A stretch of 21,730 nucleotides of DNA from an uncultured Streptococcus sp. (GCA_900755085.1 CAAEFF010000111.1:1-21730), one strand, 5' to 3'. Shown: positions 1 through 8,055, numbered from the stretch's first letter. The notes: generated from the letters alone by a model not told the origin. Numbers and translations are program-made.

Positions 1-54
1 GGCGATAAAAGTGTATACTAGAAGACAGTAAGCAATAGAAAGTAGGTTAATCCT

Positions 55-1092
55 ATGAAGAAAACAGTCTATACAAAAGCTGGGCAAGTGGGTCTAGTAG
101 AAGTAGAACGTCCACGCATCGAAGCACCGGATGATGTCATTCTCCGCATCGTTCGTACCTGTGTCTGTGGATCCGATCTATGGAGCTACCGCAATCCTGA
201 TATTGAAGCAGGTCATCAAAATAGTGGTCACGAAGCTATTGGTATCGTCGAAGAAATCGGAGAAGCCATTACAACGGTTAAACCAGGAGACTTTGTTATC
301 GCGCCTTTCACCCATGGTTGTGGGGAGTGTGATGCCTGTCGTGCTGGTTATGAGGGGTCTTGTCCCCGCCATATCGGCACCAACTGGTCTGACGGGGTGC
401 AAGCAGAGTACATCCGTTTCCACTTTGCCAATTGGGCCCTTGTCAAAATTCCAGGGCAACCATCTGATTATACAGAAGCCATGCTCAAATCCTTCTTGAC
501 GCTGGCTGATGTCATGCCGACGGGCTATCATGCAGCGCGTGTAGCTAATGTGCAAAAAGGTGACAAGGTTGTCGTTATTGGTGACGGTGCTGTTGGCCAA
601 TGTGCTGTCATTGCAGCTAAGATGCGTGGTGCATCGCAAATCGTCCTTATGAGTCGCCACCAAGACCGCCAACAGATGGCTTTGGAATTTGGTGCGACAG
701 CAGTCGTAGCGGAGCGTGGTGAAGAAGGCATTGCCAAGGTCCGTGAAATCCTTGGTGGCGGAGCAGATGCGGCCCTTGAATGTGTCGGTACCGCAGCAGC
801 TGTTGATCAAGCCCTTGGGGTGCTTCATAATGGTGGGCGTTTAGGTTTTGTCGGTGTCCCTCATTACAATAATCGTGCCCTTGGTTCGACCTTTGCCCAA
901 AACATTTCGGTGGCAGGTGGGGCAGCCTCTGTTACTACCTATGACAAGCAGTTCTTGCTCAAGGCTGTACTTGATGGCGACATCAACCCAGGTCGCGTCT
1001 TTACTCATAGCTATAGCTTGGATGAGATTGATCAAGCCTATAAAGATATGGATGAACGTAAGACGATTAAGGCTATGATTGTACTGGACTAA
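55..1092 (+). CDS. Zinc-dependent alcohol dehydrogenase (MDR family)
   Basis: This 345-residue protein is a cytosolic medium-chain dehydrogenase/reductase that should oxidise or reduce an alcohol/aldehyde or polyol with NAD(P). The catalytic zinc site is visible as Cys38 (VCGSD) and His59-Glu60 (GHE). The structural zinc lobe has Cys89, Cys92, Cys95 and Cys103. The Rossmann motif GDGAVG lies at 176-181. Length is normal for the family. The ATG follows a weak AAGTAGG Shine-Dalgarno at 40-46, and a TATACT at 14-19 could be its -10, but the -35 would fall outside the window. It appears to be a single-gene unit, ending at a strong terminator shared with the convergent LtrA gene. The overall pattern resembles threonine-dehydrogenase-like and generic alcohol dehydrogenases; the true substrate cannot be read from the sequence. 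Confidence 0.9.
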   Translation: MKKTVYTKAGQVGLVEVERPRIEAPDDVILRIVRTCVCGSDLWSYRNPDIEAGHQNSGHEAIGIVEEIGEAITTVKPGDFVIAPFTHGCGECDACRAGYEGSCPRHIGTNWSDGVQAEYIRFHFANWALVKIPGQPSDYTEAMLKSFLTLADVMPTGYHAARVANVQKGDKVVVIGDGAVGQCAVIAAKMRGASQIVLMSRHQDRQQMALEFGATAVVAERGEEGIAKVREILGGGADAALECVGTAAAVDQALGVLHNGGRLGFVGVPHYNNRALGSTFAQNISVAGGAASVTTYDKQFLLKAVLDGDINPGRVFTHSYSLDEIDQAYKDMDERKTIKAMIVLD

Positions 1093-1094
1093 CG

Positions 1095-1131
1095 AAAAAA
1101 TTCTAGTAGAAAATATCTACTAGAATTTTTT
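1095..1131. terminator. Bidirectional terminator between adh and ltrA-like gene
   Basis: A perfect 16-bp inverted repeat (arms 1095-1110 and 1116-1131, AATA-type 5-nt loop) starts with six A and ends with six T, so it works as an intrinsic terminator on both strands. It sits between two convergent genes. The stop codon of the minus-strand gene overlaps its right arm. Confidence 0.9.
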
Positions 1132-2275
1132 AATACAATTCCCAATACGGACTTGAAAATTTCTTGGTTCGGGTCATATAAAAATGGATAAAGTGAACTT
1201 CCATTGCTAAAGTCATCACGGTTGCGATGGTAATGACAATGGTTGGATTGGCTGAGAAAAGAAGGGAGAGAACCAGTCCGATAAGGAACATCCCTGCTTG
1301 CAAACCATAATAGAGCTTGTCATACTTGAGGTGACTCTTGTTAAAATAGCCATTTGCAAGGATAGCAGCTTGAAAGAGGCCGATACCCGTATAGAAGAAG
1401 CCAGTCGCAAAATGGTGATGGACTTCTGGATTGACCAAGAAACTCATAGACACAGTCACCATAATCAAGCCGATGAAAATTGGATAGTGACTATAAATTA
1501 GGAAGATTCCCTTATTCTTTCCTTCTTCATCAATGGCATGGTCAAACTTACCAAAGTAATTCATAAAGAGGTTGACCATGATGATAAAGTAAAGGATAGA
1601 GTGGATAGAGAAATTTTCAAGTGTAAAAAAATCTGCAAGGCCCATAATCATCTCACCAAAAGTGATGATAACTAAAAGCGAGATGCGTTCAATCAGGTGG
1701 GGGAGATTAATCTGAAAAAGACTTGTATGTCGAGTTAAGATAATAGGCATGACGAAGGTCAAGAGAATCCCTAGCATATAGACATAGATACCAAAATCTA
1801 TCGGAAGAAGTGCAGCTATGTAGATAGCCAAGGTCCTGAGCCCTGTCATCCAAAGAAAGCCCTTGATACTTTTTCGATTGGCTGGAGTAGTAGACTTACG
1901 CAAATACTCTACTAAGTATTGGAGAAATAGGGTTAAGGTCAGGGTTCCCACTGTCCAGCAGAAGGTATGAAAGTAGCTCTGCCAGTCATTGGTAATCATG
2001 TTTGAGATTAAGAGCAACATTGCCATATTGATGAACATGACGGTCATATTGAAAAGGGAATTCTTTCCATAGCGGTTGGTATAGACGGTCTGAATCATCC
2101 AAGAATTGACCAAAACCAGAAGTGTCATCAGGAAACCAAAGATGGCATCTAATGATAAGACTCCATGGTGAAGATGATGGATAAGGGCAGTGGTTTTGGA
2201 AATAGCGTAAACAAAGACCAGATCATAAAAGAGTTCACTATACTCAACCCGTTTGTGTTTGATAAGATTTGACAT
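1130..2275 (-). CDS. Low-temperature-requirement A (LtrA) family membrane protein
   Basis: This is a 381-residue polytopic membrane protein with about ten to twelve hydrophobic segments spread over its length. The N-terminal block YSELFYDLVFVYAIS (residues 13-27) matches the E-L-F-x-D-L-V-F-V signature of the LtrA family. An ITFGEMIMGL block in the middle is also typical. The family is named from Listeria growth at low temperature; the molecular function is not established. The ATG at 2275 is preceded on the minus strand by AAAGGATAACCC, a good ribosome site, and by an extended -10 at 2308-2316. It is monocistronic and convergent with the dehydrogenase. No truncation is visible. The family call is secure and the biological role is unknown. 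Confidence 0.87.
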   Translation of the reverse strand: MSNLIKHKRVEYSELFYDLVFVYAISKTTALIHHLHHGVLSLDAIFGFLMTLLVLVNSWMIQTVYTNRYGKNSLFNMTVMFINMAMLLLISNMITNDWQSYFHTFCWTVGTLTLTLFLQYLVEYLRKSTTPANRKSIKGFLWMTGLRTLAIYIAALLPIDFGIYVYMLGILLTFVMPIILTRHTSLFQINLPHLIERISLLVIITFGEMIMGLADFFTLENFSIHSILYFIIMVNLFMNYFGKFDHAIDEEGKNKGIFLIYSHYPIFIGLIMVTVSMSFLVNPEVHHHFATGFFYTGIGLFQAAILANGYFNKSHLKYDKLYYGLQAGMFLIGLVLSLLFSANPTIVITIATVMTLAMEVHFIHFYMTRTKKFSSPYWELY

Positions 2276-2307
2276 GGGTTATCCTTTCTGCGATGTTTGA
2301 ACAATTT

Positions 2308-2316
2308 ATTATATCA
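2308..2316 (-). promoter_or_regulatory. Extended -10 of the ltrA-like gene
   Basis: On the minus strand the bases read TGATATAAT, an extended -10 (TGnTATAAT), 32 bp upstream of the ATG at 2275. No good -35 is visible, as is common with extended -10 promoters. Confidence 0.6.
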
Positions 2317-2387
2317 AAAATGACAGTATATGATGGAAGGAAGGGGAGTAGACCAATCAATTTCATTGTGACGCAAATTGTCATTAC

Positions 2388-2495
2388 ATGACAACAGTTG
2401 ATGTAGCCTATTTACTAGGATACTCCGAAGTGTCTTCCTTCTCACGAGCCTTTAAAAAATGGACCGGACAGACTATTTCAGAGTATCGCGAGTAG
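2388..2495 (+). pseudogene. C-terminal relic of an AraC-family regulator
   Basis: A 35-codon reading frame encodes only the second helix-turn-helix of an AraC/XylS regulator. It contains DVAYLLGYSEVSSFSRAF and then WTGQTISEYRE before a TAG stop. Intact family members carry about 65 residues of DNA-binding domain before this and usually an effector domain. The same frame upstream (2352-2387) has no AraC-like sequence and meets a stop at 2349, and no frameshifted continuation is visible. There is no ribosome site before the ATG. The frame is therefore best read as the surviving tail of a deleted gene. It lies just before the terminator that opens the ABC/TetR cassette, so the deletion may have accompanied arrival of that cassette (inference). 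Confidence 0.8.
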
Positions 2496-2533
2496 ATGCA
2501 GACAGAAGCTTAACAGCAGAAATTTCCATTATC

Positions 2534-2566
2534 AACACCAGATGTATTCATCTGGTGTTTTTATCT
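2534..2566 (+). terminator. Terminator after the AraC relic
   Basis: A perfect 11-bp stem (2534-2544 with 2549-2559, loop TATT) is followed by a T-rich run. It probably once ended the araC gene and now insulates the exporter promoter from upstream transcription. Confidence 0.85.
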
Positions 2567-2591
2567 TTCTGAAAAAAATGAAATTTTCTAC

Positions 2592-2620
2592 TTGACAAGT
2601 GAGTGTTCACTCACTATAAT
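2592..2620 (+). promoter_or_regulatory. Consensus promoter of the ABC/TetR operon
   Basis: TTGACA (2592-2597) and TATAAT (2615-2620) are both perfect sigma-70/SigA hexamers, separated by exactly 17 bp. The spacer is filled completely by a palindromic operator, so a very strong promoter is placed under tight repressor control. Confidence 0.92.
2598..2615. promoter_or_regulatory. Palindromic operator 1 inside the promoter spacer
   Basis: The bases 2599-2614 read GTGAGTGTTCACTCAC, with perfect 7-bp arms around a TT centre; one more base pair extends it to 2598-2615. It fills the gap between -35 and -10, so bound repressor would block RNA polymerase. The likely ligand is the TetR-family protein encoded at the end of the same operon (inference). 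Confidence 0.85.
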
Positions 2621-2637
2621 AGATTTATCATTAAAAA

Positions 2638-2653
2638 GTGAGTGAACACTCAC
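2638..2653. promoter_or_regulatory. Palindromic operator 2 in the 5' untranslated region
   Basis: The bases read GTGAGTGAACACTCAC, the exact reverse complement of operator 1, with centres 39 bp apart (close to four helical turns, same face). It lies between the transcription start and the GGGAGGAAG ribosome site. The transcript would also form a small hairpin here. Confidence 0.83.
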
Positions 2654-2667
2654 CTGGGAGGAAGTAA

Positions 2668-3384
2668 ATGAAAACATTGCTACATTTACAAGATTTACAA
2701 AAATCTTTTGGTCAACAACTTGTGTTAAACCACGTTGGTTTTGAATTACAGTCTGGGGAAATCATTGGTCTAATCGGTCCTTCTGGTGCTGGTAAATAAA
2801 CCATGATAAAAACCATGTTAGGAATGGAAAAGGCAGATAGCGGTATCGCTTTAGTCTTAGACCATACCATGCCCAATCGTCATATTCTGGGAGATATTGG
2901 CTATATGGCCCAGTCTGATGCTTTATATGAGGCTTTGTCAGGACAAGAAAATTTGGAATTTTTCGGTCAGCTAAAAGGCCTTTCCAAAAAAGACTTAAAG
3001 GATGAAATTGCCCATGTGGCTCAGGTGGTAGATTTAACAGAGCACTTAAATAAGGCTGTGTCTGGTTATTCCGGAGGCATGAAACGACGCTTGTCGCTGG
3101 CGATTGCGCTTTTAGGAAATCCTCAACTCCTGATTTTGGACGAACCGACAGTTGGAATCGATCCTTCTCTTCGAAAGAAAATCTGGAAGGAATTAATTAC
3201 TCTTAGAGACAAGGGTGTAGGAATTTTGGTTACCACCCATGTCATGGATGAGGCAGAGCTGACAGATAAGGTTGGCCTCTTGTTAGGTGGAAACATCATT
3301 GCCTTTGATACACCAAAAAATCTCAAGGAAAGTTATGGTGTTTCAAGTATTGAAGAAGTCTTTTTGAAAGCGGAAGGAGAATAA
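2668..3384 (+). pseudogene. ABC-2 exporter ATPase, interrupted by a stop in Walker A
   Basis: Read from the ATG at 2668, after a GGGAGGAAG ribosome site, this is a 238-residue ABC transporter ATPase of the multidrug-export type. The Walker A reads GPSGAGK-stop-T: codon 44, which should be Ser, is TAA (2797-2799). One C-to-A change from TCA would produce it. The frame stays open afterwards to 3384. It carries the Q-loop (YMAQ, about 79-82), signature SGYSGGMKRR (about 132-141), Walker B LLILDEPT with D158-E159, the D-loop and the H-loop His191 (VTTH). An ATG at 2803 lies 3 nt past the stop, so re-initiation could make a 193-residue fragment. That fragment lacks the P-loop and could not bind ATP normally. 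All other motifs are intact, which points to a recent mutation or a sequencing error. Confidence 0.88.
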
Positions 3385-3385
3385 G

Positions 3386-4468
3386 ATGAGAACCCTTGCC
3401 ATTGCAAAAAAAGTTATCAAAGAATTGCTTCGTGACAAACGAACCCTTGCCATGATGTTTGTGGCTCCGGTCTTTATCATGTGGTTGATGAACCTCATGT
3501 TTTCGGCTAGTACAACCGTGAACATCAAGCTAGCAACGCAGGATCTACCAACTAGTTTGGTAAAGAAAATGGATGATCTGGACCATGTCAATGTGAAAAC
3601 ATACAAAGACATGGAGCAAGCCAAAGAAGACTTGGCTGATGAGAAAGTCGACGCCGTCATTTCTTATAAAGACGGGGAGTATCAGGTAGATTATGCCAAT
3701 ACAGATGCTTCGAAAACTGCTATGACCCGTCAAGTATTGCGGACCAGTATCGCCAGTGAAGGCACCAATCAACTATTAACTCGTGTTAAACAGGCCCTTC
3801 CTCAATTGAAACTCGATGCAAAATCACCAGAAATTAAGGAATCTTATGAGTATGGGAATGAAGATACAGGTTTCTTTGCCAAAATGATTCCAGTCTTGAT
3901 TGGATTTGTCGTCTTCTTCTTTGTCTTCTTGATTTCAGGGATGGCGCTGTTGAAAGAACGCACCAGCGGGACCCTAGATCGCTTATTAGCCACTCCGGTC
4001 AAACGTTCTGAAATCGTCTATGGTTACATGATGTCTTATGGAATCATAGCTATTCTTCAAACAGCAGTTGTTGTTTTAGCAGCTATTTGGTTGTTGAATA
4101 TTGAAGTTGTCGGAAGTTTATTAAATGTTATAATAGTTAATGTGGTATTGGCTCTTGTAGCACTCGCCTTCGGAATTCTCTTGTCCACCTTGGCCAAATC
4201 AGAATTTCAAATGATACAATTTATTCCTCTTGTGATTATGCCGCAGCTCTTTTTCTCAGGAATCATTCCTCTTGGTTCAATGGGAGAGTGGGCAAAAACA
4301 ATTGGGAAATTCTTGCCTTTGACCTACTCAGGTGATGCCATGAGTCAGATTATTCTTTACGGACGTAACCTTGGGGATATTTTGCCAAATATCGGTGTTT
4401 TACTGCTTTTCCTTGTCGCTTTGACAATGCTGAATATTTTCGGATTGCGTCGGTATCGTAAGGTATAA
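3386..4468 (+). CDS. ABC-2 type exporter permease
   Basis: This is a 360-residue permease of the ABC-2 (drug/antibiotic efflux) type. It has one N-terminal membrane helix (about 21-40, after the short RDKRT loop), a large extracytoplasmic domain (about 42-165), and five to six C-terminal helices (from about 167 to 352). The ERTSGTLDRLLATPV block (191-205) is the typical cytoplasmic coupling segment of this family. The ATG comes 1 nt after the ATPase stop codon, so the two are translationally linked. It ends 19 nt before the TetR start. The frame is intact, but without a working ATPase it may be non-functional unless another ATPase substitutes. The substrate is unknown; family members export drugs, bacteriocins or lipids. 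Confidence 0.9.
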   Translation: MRTLAIAKKVIKELLRDKRTLAMMFVAPVFIMWLMNLMFSASTTVNIKLATQDLPTSLVKKMDDLDHVNVKTYKDMEQAKEDLADEKVDAVISYKDGEYQVDYANTDASKTAMTRQVLRTSIASEGTNQLLTRVKQALPQLKLDAKSPEIKESYEYGNEDTGFFAKMIPVLIGFVVFFFVFLISGMALLKERTSGTLDRLLATPVKRSEIVYGYMMSYGIIAILQTAVVVLAAIWLLNIEVVGSLLNVIIVNVVLALVALAFGILLSTLAKSEFQMIQFIPLVIMPQLFFSGIIPLGSMGEWAKTIGKFLPLTYSGDAMSQIILYGRNLGDILPNIGVLLLFLVALTMLNIFGLRRYRKV

Positions 4469-4487
4469 AAATAAAAAGGATGTGAGG

Positions 4488-5117
4488 ATGGACATGAACG
4501 AGAGTATTTTTGAGTCGTTTGAAGCTTATCTAGAGGGAGCAGACTATCCCAAAGGAAAGAAGAAAATTATGCAGGCAGCCGTCGATTTGATCTCGACCAA
4601 GGGTTATAATGGGACTTCAACTCTTCAAATTGCGGAGCATGCCGGGCTTAGCCAAGCCACACTCTTCAAGTATTTCCAGACCAAAGATGAGTTGCTGACG
4701 GCTATTTTACATCCGATCCTTCCTAGTCTTCTGGGAAATTTTCTGGATCAACTCTTAAATTTTCAAACAACAGAGGAAAAAATTCACTATTTCGTTTATG
4801 ACCGAATGAACTACCTCAAAACCAATCAAGCTCTCTTAAAAATCGTGTTACAGGAGATATTTTCGAATGAAAAGATCAAGCAGGAGCAAGAACATATTTG
4901 GAGTTTCATTCAGGGTAGAATTGGTGACCTCCTTCAAGAACTGAAAGCGGACCCTCGCATCAATCCTGATCTGACTATTTCCCAATTCCTGCGTATTCTG
5001 ATTGGCCCGCTGCTTGCCTATTTTGGTCAGCTCTATAATCTTGGAACTAATGGGCAAGTGACCGATGAAGATCTTTCCTTGGTCGAAAAGCAAATCTTAG
5101 GTGGCTTGTGGAAATAG
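4488..5117 (+). CDS. TetR/AcrR-family repressor
   Basis: The protein is about 209 residues long. Its N-terminal helix-turn-helix (about 44-63, with TSTLQIAEHAGLSQATLFKYF) is a clear TetR DNA-binding domain. The rest is helical and variable, as expected for the ligand and dimerisation domain. Three in-frame starts exist: GTG 4482, ATG 4488 and ATG 4494. I chose 4488 because AAAGGA (4475-4480) lies 7 nt before it; 4494 is also possible, with GAGG at 4484-4487. It is the last gene of the ABC operon and most likely binds the two GTGAGTG palindromes at the operon's promoter, giving autorepression relieved by a transported compound (inference). A bidirectional terminator follows. Confidence 0.9.
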   Translation: MDMNESIFESFEAYLEGADYPKGKKKIMQAAVDLISTKGYNGTSTLQIAEHAGLSQATLFKYFQTKDELLTAILHPILPSLLGNFLDQLLNFQTTEEKIHYFVYDRMNYLKTNQALLKIVLQEIFSNEKIKQEQEHIWSFIQGRIGDLLQELKADPRINPDLTISQFLRILIGPLLAYFGQLYNLGTNGQVTDEDLSLVEKQILGGLWK

Positions 5118-5140
5118 GGGGATCTGATAGAAACAAACCA

Positions 5141-5177
5141 AAAAACCATATTCCATTTCAATGGGAATATGGTTTTT
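5141..5177. terminator. Bidirectional terminator between tetR and helicase genes
   Basis: A 14-bp inverted repeat (arms 5141-5154 and 5164-5177) begins with an A-run and ends with a T-run, so it can stop transcription arriving from either the tetR gene (+) or the helicase gene (-). Confidence 0.87.
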
Positions 5178-5185
5178 TACAACTT

Positions 5186-7900
5186 TTATTTCAAATTCGA
5201 CATCACTTGTTTCTTGGTGAAGGTGCGCTCTTGTTTATTAGCTAAGGCCTTAATGCGCGCATCAAGGAGAATAGCGCGACCTTCGGCACTTCGGGTATAG
5301 ACGAGGTCATACTTACCCAGGCTCTTTCGGATTTGCGCCACAAAGGCTTGGGCATCTTCTTTTCGTTTGTCAAAGAGGCTTGGTACAGCGAAATATTCTG
5401 TCTGATCAGATACCTTTTCTTGTGCTTTTAGGATGTAACGTTGATTTTCAATGGGTGCAAAAAATTCGATCATGGTTTGCGAAAAGAGTTCTTTCTCCCG
5501 CATGGTTCCGCCCTTCAAATAAATCAACGTGTGGATGGCATCCTTTCTGTCTCGTACAACTTGGATGCGGCTCTCCTGGGTTTGAATCTGTCCAGAAGCT
5601 AATAAGGCTTGACGGACAGCCTCTCCAAATACTTCCATACGTTTGTAAGGGCTTTTATAGAGATAGTAGCGCAGCCAAGCAAGGAGTGCGAGGACAGCTA
5701 AGAAGAAGAGAAAAATCAGAGAAGCTGTATTCCTTCCTCCTCTATATGAATAGTAAATGAGATCGGCGAAAGCATCGGTCAAAGTGCAGGCCGTTAGCCA
5801 TCGAGCCAGCTTTCTAGCATCAAAAAATAGGGCGAGAGGCAGGAAGTGTTTATCCACTTGGACCTCGTTTGCAATCTCCATATTCTCCAGAATCGGAAGG
5901 GCTTTTTGCCAGCCATCCCGGAGTTCTTGACGATGGGTGGAGCGCTCTAAGGTTTCTTCATTGAGTTTTTGCAAGTGTTTTTTGGTATAGCGGATATTGT
6001 CAAAGGCTAGACGTTCGATGCCGGATTCGATGAAGGGTTCCTTGTAATGGAGACCTAAAAATTGCTTCATTCGTCTTTCTAAGAGCTCCAGATCAGGACT
6101 ATATTCTTTCAGCTGATCAGTGATGGCCTCGATCTCTTCCTTTTCAAGATCGGACTTTTCATACCATTTCTTTAGGGAAAGATTGATGGAGACCAGGTGC
6201 CAGATGTTACTGGTCTTGTCTGGATCCTCAGGCCACACTCGGATGGCACGACCTCGCATTTGGTTGCTGAGCATAAAGCTGCCGACAAAGCTCGCTAGGA
6301 TCAGGGAATTGACGCAGGGAGCATCCCAGCCTTCTCCTAGAAGAGACTTGGTTCCAATAACAACCTGGATGAGGCCCTCTTGAAAGAGCTGGGTCACAGC
6401 TGTCACCAAATCATGTTGAGAACCGACCAAACGAACCTTGAGAAAGTCATCAGGAGATAATTGGCCAACACTTTGATAAGTCAGTCTATTCCCTCCTAGC
6501 AGCTCCTCTAGTCTTGGCTTAGCGATCGTAGGGATGATGACGATGCTACCGGTCAATACAGCGATGGCAGGAGGAGTTGCTTGCTCTATGCTTTCCCTGC
6601 GAATGGATTCGAAATAAGAGAGCACTCCCAATTGAGTAAATTGGGCGTCTTTATCTCCGAGATGAACTTCGAAATCTTGACGAATATAGTCTGTTAGGAC
6701 CAGTTGGCGCAGTCGGCTTCCAAGAGCCTGGTATTCGGCCTTGAAAATCTCTCGAACCGCATTGAGTTTTCCGAGGGATTGGTTGAGTAGAAGGTCTTGT
6801 TTTTTGTTGCGGACTAGTTTAACTTGTTTTCGATCGATCAAGCTGGCTGCTTTTAATTCATGAAGCAGTTGCTTCTCGTATTCCTCAGGTAGATTGTACC
6901 AGTGAGGCACCTGAAAGAGCAGACCTTGCAGGAGAATTTCAAGCCAGTCCAGGGTGAAAGCAGGTAGTTTCTTGGCTCCTAAAAGGTCCTGGAAACGTTT
7001 GGGAAAGTCAATTCCCTTGCTTCGAAGAAAGATCAGGGTAGCAGAGAGATACTTAGGCTCATTGAGCAATTCATCATTGCTGATCTGACCAGATAAGGCC
7101 TGGCAGGTTTGAAGGTGTTGGCAAAAGAGGGGATCGGAAGTCAGTTGCTGCAAGAGAGCATTCTTTTGTTGGCTAAAAGCATCCAATTGCTCTTGCTCTT
7201 CCTTGGTTGGAAAGGCAAAGTAGACATAGTCTTGGTGAGGACAAAGGGTGTCTTCCTTGACCAATTCGGGAACCGTAATTTCCTCATCGATCTCACCACA
7301 CATGCGGATATAGCGATCCCAAAGGGCAGGATCCCCTTCATAGGGCGGGGTGGCGGTAAGGGAGATCATCTTTAAGTCTGGGAAGGCCTGACGAAAGGCT
7401 TCCAAACTCTTCCACCATTCATTGCGCAGGTGATGACACTCATCTAAACAAAGGGTCCCGAGTGAGATGGCTTTGAAGGTAGTAAAGATATCAAAGCCTT
7501 TAAAATCAAATGTTTCAATCTCTGCTTGGTCATCGGTATCTTTAGCTTGTGATTGACCGACGACTTGGTTCATAGCGCTGTGGAGGGCCTGATAGGTAGC
7601 CACTGTAATCAGCTTAGGATGTTTTAAGTCTTGCGAAATCAAGTGCTCCGCTTCGCCTTCATCTTTCAAGAATGCTTGGACAATCCGGTCGACCCATTGC
7701 TGGCGAATCGTGACTGTAGGTGCCAGGATAAGGGTTGGTTGCCCAAAGCGTCTGATAAATTCGATTCCCAGGGTTGTTTTTCCCGATCCAGGAGCTGCTA
7801 CCAAATGCAGGTGGCCATCCGCCATAAAAGAGTCACTCTTATCGAGAACGCGTTTTTGATAGTGTCTCCATTGGCCTGTAAAGGCTAGTTCTTGTAACAT
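5186..7900 (-). CDS. DExH-box superfamily 2 helicase with a C-terminal membrane-like segment
   Basis: This 904-residue protein is an ATP-dependent nucleic-acid helicase or translocase of superfamily 2, ResIII-like. Walker A is AAPGSGKTT (35-43), motif II is DECH (153-156), and motif III is LTATPP (about 181-186). The second RecA domain shows GTKSLLGEGWD and the arginine-finger motif QMRGRAIR. The frame is open up to 8008, but the start at 7900 is preferred. It has an ideal GGGAGG site on the minus strand (7907-7912), and the longer version would include the -10. At about 725-748 there is an uninterrupted hydrophobic stretch, TASLIFLFFLAVLALLAW, flanked by Arg and Tyr, which looks like a membrane helix and is unusual for a helicase. 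It is monocistronic. Its role is unknown: repair, RNA processing or defence are all possible. Confidence 0.85.
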   Translation of the reverse strand: MLQELAFTGQWRHYQKRVLDKSDSFMADGHLHLVAAPGSGKTTLGIEFIRRFGQPTLILAPTVTIRQQWVDRIVQAFLKDEGEAEHLISQDLKHPKLITVATYQALHSAMNQVVGQSQAKDTDDQAEIETFDFKGFDIFTTFKAISLGTLCLDECHHLRNEWWKSLEAFRQAFPDLKMISLTATPPYEGDPALWDRYIRMCGEIDEEITVPELVKEDTLCPHQDYVYFAFPTKEEQEQLDAFSQQKNALLQQLTSDPLFCQHLQTCQALSGQISNDELLNEPKYLSATLIFLRSKGIDFPKRFQDLLGAKKLPAFTLDWLEILLQGLLFQVPHWYNLPEEYEKQLLHELKAASLIDRKQVKLVRNKKQDLLLNQSLGKLNAVREIFKAEYQALGSRLRQLVLTDYIRQDFEVHLGDKDAQFTQLGVLSYFESIRRESIEQATPPAIAVLTGSIVIIPTIAKPRLEELLGGNRLTYQSVGQLSPDDFLKVRLVGSQHDLVTAVTQLFQEGLIQVVIGTKSLLGEGWDAPCVNSLILASFVGSFMLSNQMRGRAIRVWPEDPDKTSNIWHLVSINLSLKKWYEKSDLEKEEIEAITDQLKEYSPDLELLERRMKQFLGLHYKEPFIESGIERLAFDNIRYTKKHLQKLNEETLERSTHRQELRDGWQKALPILENMEIANEVQVDKHFLPLALFFDARKLARWLTACTLTDAFADLIYYSYRGGRNTASLIFLFFLAVLALLAWLRYYLYKSPYKRMEVFGEAVRQALLASGQIQTQESRIQVVRDRKDAIHTLIYLKGGTMREKELFSQTMIEFFAPIENQRYILKAQEKVSDQTEYFAVPSLFDKRKEDAQAFVAQIRKSLGKYDLVYTRSAEGRAILLDARIKALANKQERTFTKKQVMSNLK

Positions 7901-7925
7901 TGGTTTCCTCCCTTGTACTGTCCCC

Positions 7926-7934
7926 ATTATATCA
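7926..7934 (-). promoter_or_regulatory. Extended -10 of the helicase gene
   Basis: The minus strand reads TGATATAAT, identical to the extended -10 of the ltrA-like gene, 26 nt upstream of the chosen ATG at 7900. The -35 is not obvious. It supports the shorter start, since the longer frame would begin far upstream of it. Confidence 0.55.
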
Positions 7935-8020
7935 TAGCGGAGGACAAGAATCTTTTGGTAGAAGCTGAAGATTTCTACTTTCAAATGGAAATGGCAAACA
8001 GGAATCATTCGTACAGAGCT

Positions 8021-8051
8021 AAAAAGGCCTAATCATTTGATTAGGCTTTTT
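8021..8051 (-). terminator. Terminator of the VWA/LPXTG gene
   Basis: The arms 8021-8035 and 8038-8051 pair over 14 bp with one bulged G and a 2-nt loop. A- and T-runs at the ends make it a likely intrinsic terminator just after the stop at 8056, and it may also act on the plus strand. Confidence 0.78.
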
Positions 8052-8055
8052 CATG

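Noticed and set aside
178..828. A 216-codon open frame on the minus strand inside the alcohol dehydrogenase gene
   Set aside because: It is fully antisense to a clear zinc dehydrogenase with all motifs, has no ribosome site, and its product has no recognisable domain.
7901..8008. An N-terminal extension of 36 codons for the helicase
   Set aside because: An ideal ribosome site before the ATG at 7900 and an extended -10 within the extension favour the shorter protein; the extra residues do not resemble a helicase N-terminus.
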